Part shown: positions 46,844 to 49,938 of the stretch, in pieces
Numbering within the stretch: the stretch's first letter is position 1
Layout of the letters: each line of letters opens with the position of its first letter
Origin: Pseudomonas sputi
GTDB taxonomy: Bacteria; Pseudomonadota; Gammaproteobacteria; Pseudomonadales; Pseudomonadaceae
Length of the DNA stretch: 49,938 bases
Direction of reading: 5' to 3'
Assembly (NCBI RefSeq): GCF_021603585.1
Contig: NZ_BQHI01000032.1
Span: 1 to 49,938 of the forward strand
The notes under the pieces: model-generated
What the model was told of the DNA's origin: nothing
Databases searched by the model: none
The model's input: the letters and a program-made list of their open reading frames with translations, nothing else
Translations under genes and position numbers: made by a program

Positions 46844-46957
46844 GGACAATCTCCGGATCGGCGGGAAGTGAATTCTGCGATCGGACAGAGCATGGGCCGT
46901 GCCAAAACGCCGGTTTCGCCATGCAAAGCCACGGGTTTAGCGGGTTTGCTCGGTCTT

Positions 46958-46972
46958 ACTGGTCTGAACAGT
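46958..46972. promoter_or_regulatory. Candidate GntR/FadR-type operator
   Basis: ACTGGTCTGAACAGT is a near-perfect 15-bp palindrome (one mismatch between half-sites). It closely fits the TGGTC-N-GACCA pattern recognised by FadR-subfamily regulators. It lies in the intergenic region between the divergent binding-protein gene and the GntR gene, where it could control both. Confidence 0.6.
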
Positions 46973-47099
46973 CAGCCCGGGTTTCGCACTGCAATAGCGC
47001 ATCGGCTTGGGCCGCCGAACCCCGGCGGGGCACGACTTGCCTGATGCCTCGAATAGCTTTACAACTGGCCGCACCTTGGCCTGGTTCGTCTGGAAAACC

Positions 47100-47807
47100 A
47101 TGAACTCGATCTCCCGCGCCGTACCCGAAGTGGCGTTGCAAGCGATCCGCAAACTGATTACCGAGCAGGGCTTCGGCCCCGGCGATGCGTTGCCCTCGCA
47201 GCGGGATCTGGCGGTTCAGCTGGGTGTCAGTCGCGCATCGTTGCGTGAGGCGTTGTCGTCCTTGAGTGCGCTGGGTGTGGTCAGTATCCAGCCGGGCAAA
47301 GGCGTGTTCGTGCAGGCGCCTTTGGAACTGCCGCGCGGCGAGGGCGCTCCGGCCTGGCCGTTTGCCGCCCAGGCGTCGCCGCTGGAAATCTTTCAGTTGC
47401 GCTATGCGCTGGAAGGGTTCGCGGCCGGGCTGGCGGCGGTGACGCTGAGCACGCTTGATCTGGACGAACTGGAAGACAACGTTGCCGCCATGCGCGAGCA
47501 ACTGCGCGCCGGCGACTTCGAGGCTGCGGCGAAACTGGATTTTGAATTTCACCGGCGGATCCTGCTGGCCAGCGGCAATCAGGCGATGCTGAGCATCCTC
47601 ACCGCCAGTGCCGACATCTTTCTGGAGAGCCAGAAACTACCGTTCATCCGCGCCGAGCGGGCCATGGAAACCTGGCAGGAGCACCGCAAGATCCTCCGCG
47701 CCCTCGCTCGCCGGGCCTGCGCCGCCGCGCAGAAAGCCATGCAGGAGCACGTGCGCAACGCGGCCCTGCGCACCGGAATTTCCTTCATCGCCCCCGCCAG
47801 CGCGTGA
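47100..47807 (+). CDS. FadR-subfamily GntR transcriptional regulator
   Basis: A 235-residue regulator. The N-terminal winged helix-turn-helix (about 8-72) has ALPSQRDLAVQLGVSRASLREALSSLSALGVVSIQPGKGVFV. The C-terminal FCD effector domain (about 95-225) has ETLFQ-like LEIFQLRYALEGFAAGLAA and the metal-site residues Asp and His in KLDFEFHRRILLASGN. It is divergent from the ABC operon, with a FadR-like palindrome between, so it probably controls uptake in response to the transported compound. The ATG at 47100 is the best start. Confidence 0.9.
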   Translation: MNSISRAVPEVALQAIRKLITEQGFGPGDALPSQRDLAVQLGVSRASLREALSSLSALGVVSIQPGKGVFVQAPLELPRGEGAPAWPFAAQASPLEIFQLRYALEGFAAGLAAVTLSTLDLDELEDNVAAMREQLRAGDFEAAAKLDFEFHRRILLASGNQAMLSILTASADIFLESQKLPFIRAERAMETWQEHRKILRALARRACAAAQKAMQEHVRNAALRTGISFIAPASA

Positions 47808-47885
47808 CTTGAGCTATACCCAAACTCATCGAGTGCCATAGCAAGACTCAATCATCTGCGGCTTCCTGAACAAGGGAAGGGCGGC

Positions 47886-47891
47886 TATGAT
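47886..47891 (+). promoter_or_regulatory. Candidate trxA -10 element
   Basis: TATGAT at 47886-47891 lies 36 bp before the trxA ATG; the -35 is weak. A start near 47898 gives a leader of about 30 nt containing TGGAG. Confidence 0.4.
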
Positions 47892-47927
47892 GGGCCACGT
47901 TTTTTTGCTTACAACCTGGAGAATTCC

Positions 47928-48257
47928 ATGAGCAGCGATCTGATCAAACACGTTAGCGACGCTAGCTTCGAAGCCGACGTACTCAAGGCCGAAGGCGCTG
48001 TCCTGGTCGACTACTGGGCTGAATGGTGCGGCCCTTGCAAAATGATCGCTCCGGTTCTGGACGAGATTGCAGAGACTTACAAAGGCAAGCTGACCGTTGC
48101 CAAGCTGAACATCGACGAAAACCAGGAAACCCCTGCCAAACACGGCGTACGCGGTATTCCGACCCTGATGCTGTTCAAGAACGGCAACGTGGAAGCGACC
48201 AAGGTCGGCGCTCTGTCGAAGTCGCAACTGGCTGCTTTCCTCGACGCCAATATCTAA
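47928..48257 (+). CDS. trxA: Thioredoxin TrxA
   Basis: A 109-residue thioredoxin, the general cytoplasmic disulfide reductase fed by TrxB. The active site is WCGPCK (Cys34, Cys37), followed by cis-proline in [15 protein letters not shown] at 47928 with GGAG at 47918-47921. It is monocistronic and ends in a strong terminator, followed by the rho leader. In E. coli and P. aeruginosa trxA also precedes rho. Confidence 0.97.
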   Translation: MSSDLIKHVSDASFEADVLKAEGAVLVDYWAEWCGPCKMIAPVLDEIAETYKGKLTVAKLNIDENQETPAKHGVRGIPTLMLFKNGNVEATKVGALSKSQLAAFLDANI

Positions 48258-48280
48258 GCGTCGCGGTAAAGACTGTCCTC

Positions 48281-48309
48281 AAAAGGCCCCGCAAATTGCG
48301 GGGCTTTTT
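48281..48309 (+). terminator. Terminator of trxA
   Basis: GCCCCGC at 48286-48292 pairs with GCGGGGC at 48298-48304 and is followed by five T; AAAAG precedes it. Confidence 0.9.
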
Positions 48310-48339
48310 GCGTATTCAGGGCTAGACGCTCCGAAACTC

Positions 48340-48507
48340 AGGTGGTACATTCGGCCCCGCACTGGTTTCTCCACTGCCCCCTGCTAGCCGTCGCCGACGC
48401 ACTCCTTTTCGAATAAGTACGCGATCCTGTCGCCTTCTCCGCGGCGCGGCCTCATTAAGCCAAAAGCTTAATTTTCCCCCCTCCATAAATGATTACGTCA
48501 TTCCTAT
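48340..48507 (+). ncRNA. rho leader with attenuator-like hairpin
   Basis: The leader of rho is long, about 170-200 nt. Its first part is C-rich and poorly structured. ATTAAGC at 48454-48460 pairs with GCTTAAT at 48466-48472 around CAAAA, followed by TTT and six C. I recall a Rfam family Pseudomon-Rho describing a premature-terminator structure upstream of rho in pseudomonads. The hairpin fits that. Rho autoregulation is known in enterics. Confidence 0.5.
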
Positions 48508-49767
<1,260 letters not shown>

Positions 49768-49785
49768 CATCGTCGGTTGATTCAG

Positions 49786-49817
49786 AAAATAGCGTCCCTT
49801 CGGGGGCGCTATTTTTT
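49786..49817 (+). terminator. Terminator of rho
   Basis: AAAATAGCGTCCC at 49786-49798 pairs with GGGGCGCTATTTT at 49303+500-49815 around a TTCG tetraloop (C-TTCG-G). It contains one G-T pair and is followed by more T. Confidence 0.92.
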
Positions 49818-49823
49818 GGTTCA

Positions 49824-49937
49824 TCACGGATTGCCGGGAAACACGCTCTTGATCTTCATGAAAAAGAATTCGCTGTCCCGGTAACCGTACGCCATCCGCT
49901 TGATGACCTTTATTCGATTGTTGATACCCTCCAGCTG
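49824..49937 (-). mobile_element. 3' end of an ISL3-type transposase (partial)
   Basis: Reading leftward from the window edge, an open frame gives the last 37 residues of a transposase: QLEGINNRIKVIKRMAYGYR, then DSEFFFMKIKSVFPGNP and a TGA stop at 49824-49826. EGINN(R/K)IKVIKRMAYGYRD is the hallmark C-terminal motif of ISL3-family (DDE_Tnp_ISL3) transposases. The stop codon lies only 7 bp from the rho terminator. GGTTCATC at 49818-49825 may be the terminal inverted repeat of the element. Whether the element is complete cannot be told. Confidence 0.75.
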
Positions 49938-49938
49938 G

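Overview
The window is a chromosomal segment of a fluorescent Pseudomonas, most likely the P. fluorescens group. The reasons are Pseudomonas-type gene content (SutA, AlgR, AlgQ, AlgP, DsbH-like DsbB, LppL, FTR1 fused to cytochrome c), high GC with G/C-ending codons, and intergenic palindromes typical of that group (the GCGGGCAAGCCCGC and CGTTCCCACGC types). Most of it follows the order I remember from the P. aeruginosa PAO1 chromosome, glnK-amtB through rho. That comparison is from memory, not from an alignment.

Layout. 1-493: no convincing gene, but many stem-loops. 494-4706: ubiK(-), then glnK-amtB (nitrogen sensing and ammonium transport), a YjbQ protein and sutA, then a HAD phosphatase. 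4703-8609: a leftward block lptM/lppL - lysA - dapF - DUF484 - xerC - HAD, combining the end of lysine/diaminopimelate synthesis with the XerC recombinase. 8849-9949: cyaY, a DUF1289 gene and rnk, the last behind an attenuator-like leader. 9956-15952: class I adenylate cyclase (-), two small conserved genes (-), a GST (+), argH (-). 16426-24911: algR, hemC-hemD-hemX-hemY, dsbB, algQ, an FKBP PPIase (-) and algP. 24908-28658: TIGR02444 protein (-), ABC-F ATPase, MscS-like protein, LysE exporter.

28720-33451 is the least explained part: five leftward genes for exported proteins, four with lipoboxes. They are two paralogous COG3014 lipoproteins, a YcfL-like lipoprotein, an LpoB-like lipoprotein and a CsgG-fold protein without a lipobox. 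They look like an outer-membrane or periplasmic assembly of unknown function and are my best candidate for an undescribed system. 33603-38774 holds a cytochrome c-FTR1 iron permease, YaiI, ElbB, an AGMO-like di-iron membrane oxygenase and a DedA protein.

38983-43809 is the polyphosphate block hemB-ppk1 with convergent ppx. A near-textbook PhoB promoter (two 7-bp Pho repeats, 4-bp spacer, TATAAC 10 bp downstream) precedes hemB. 43985-47807 is an amino-acid-type ABC uptake operon with a divergent FadR-type GntR regulator and a fitting palindromic operator. It sits between ppx and trxA, which I remember as adjacent in PAO1. trxA and rho follow, rho behind a long leader with an attenuator-like hairpin. 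The window ends in the 3' end of an ISL3-type transposase directly beyond the rho terminator.

Regulatory themes visible in the sequence are PhoB at hemB-ppk, possible AlgU and Vfr/CRP elements before algR (with cyaA nearby), attenuator-like leaders at rnk and rho, and many palindromic repeats in gaps, often between convergent genes. No rRNA, tRNA or CRISPR array was found.
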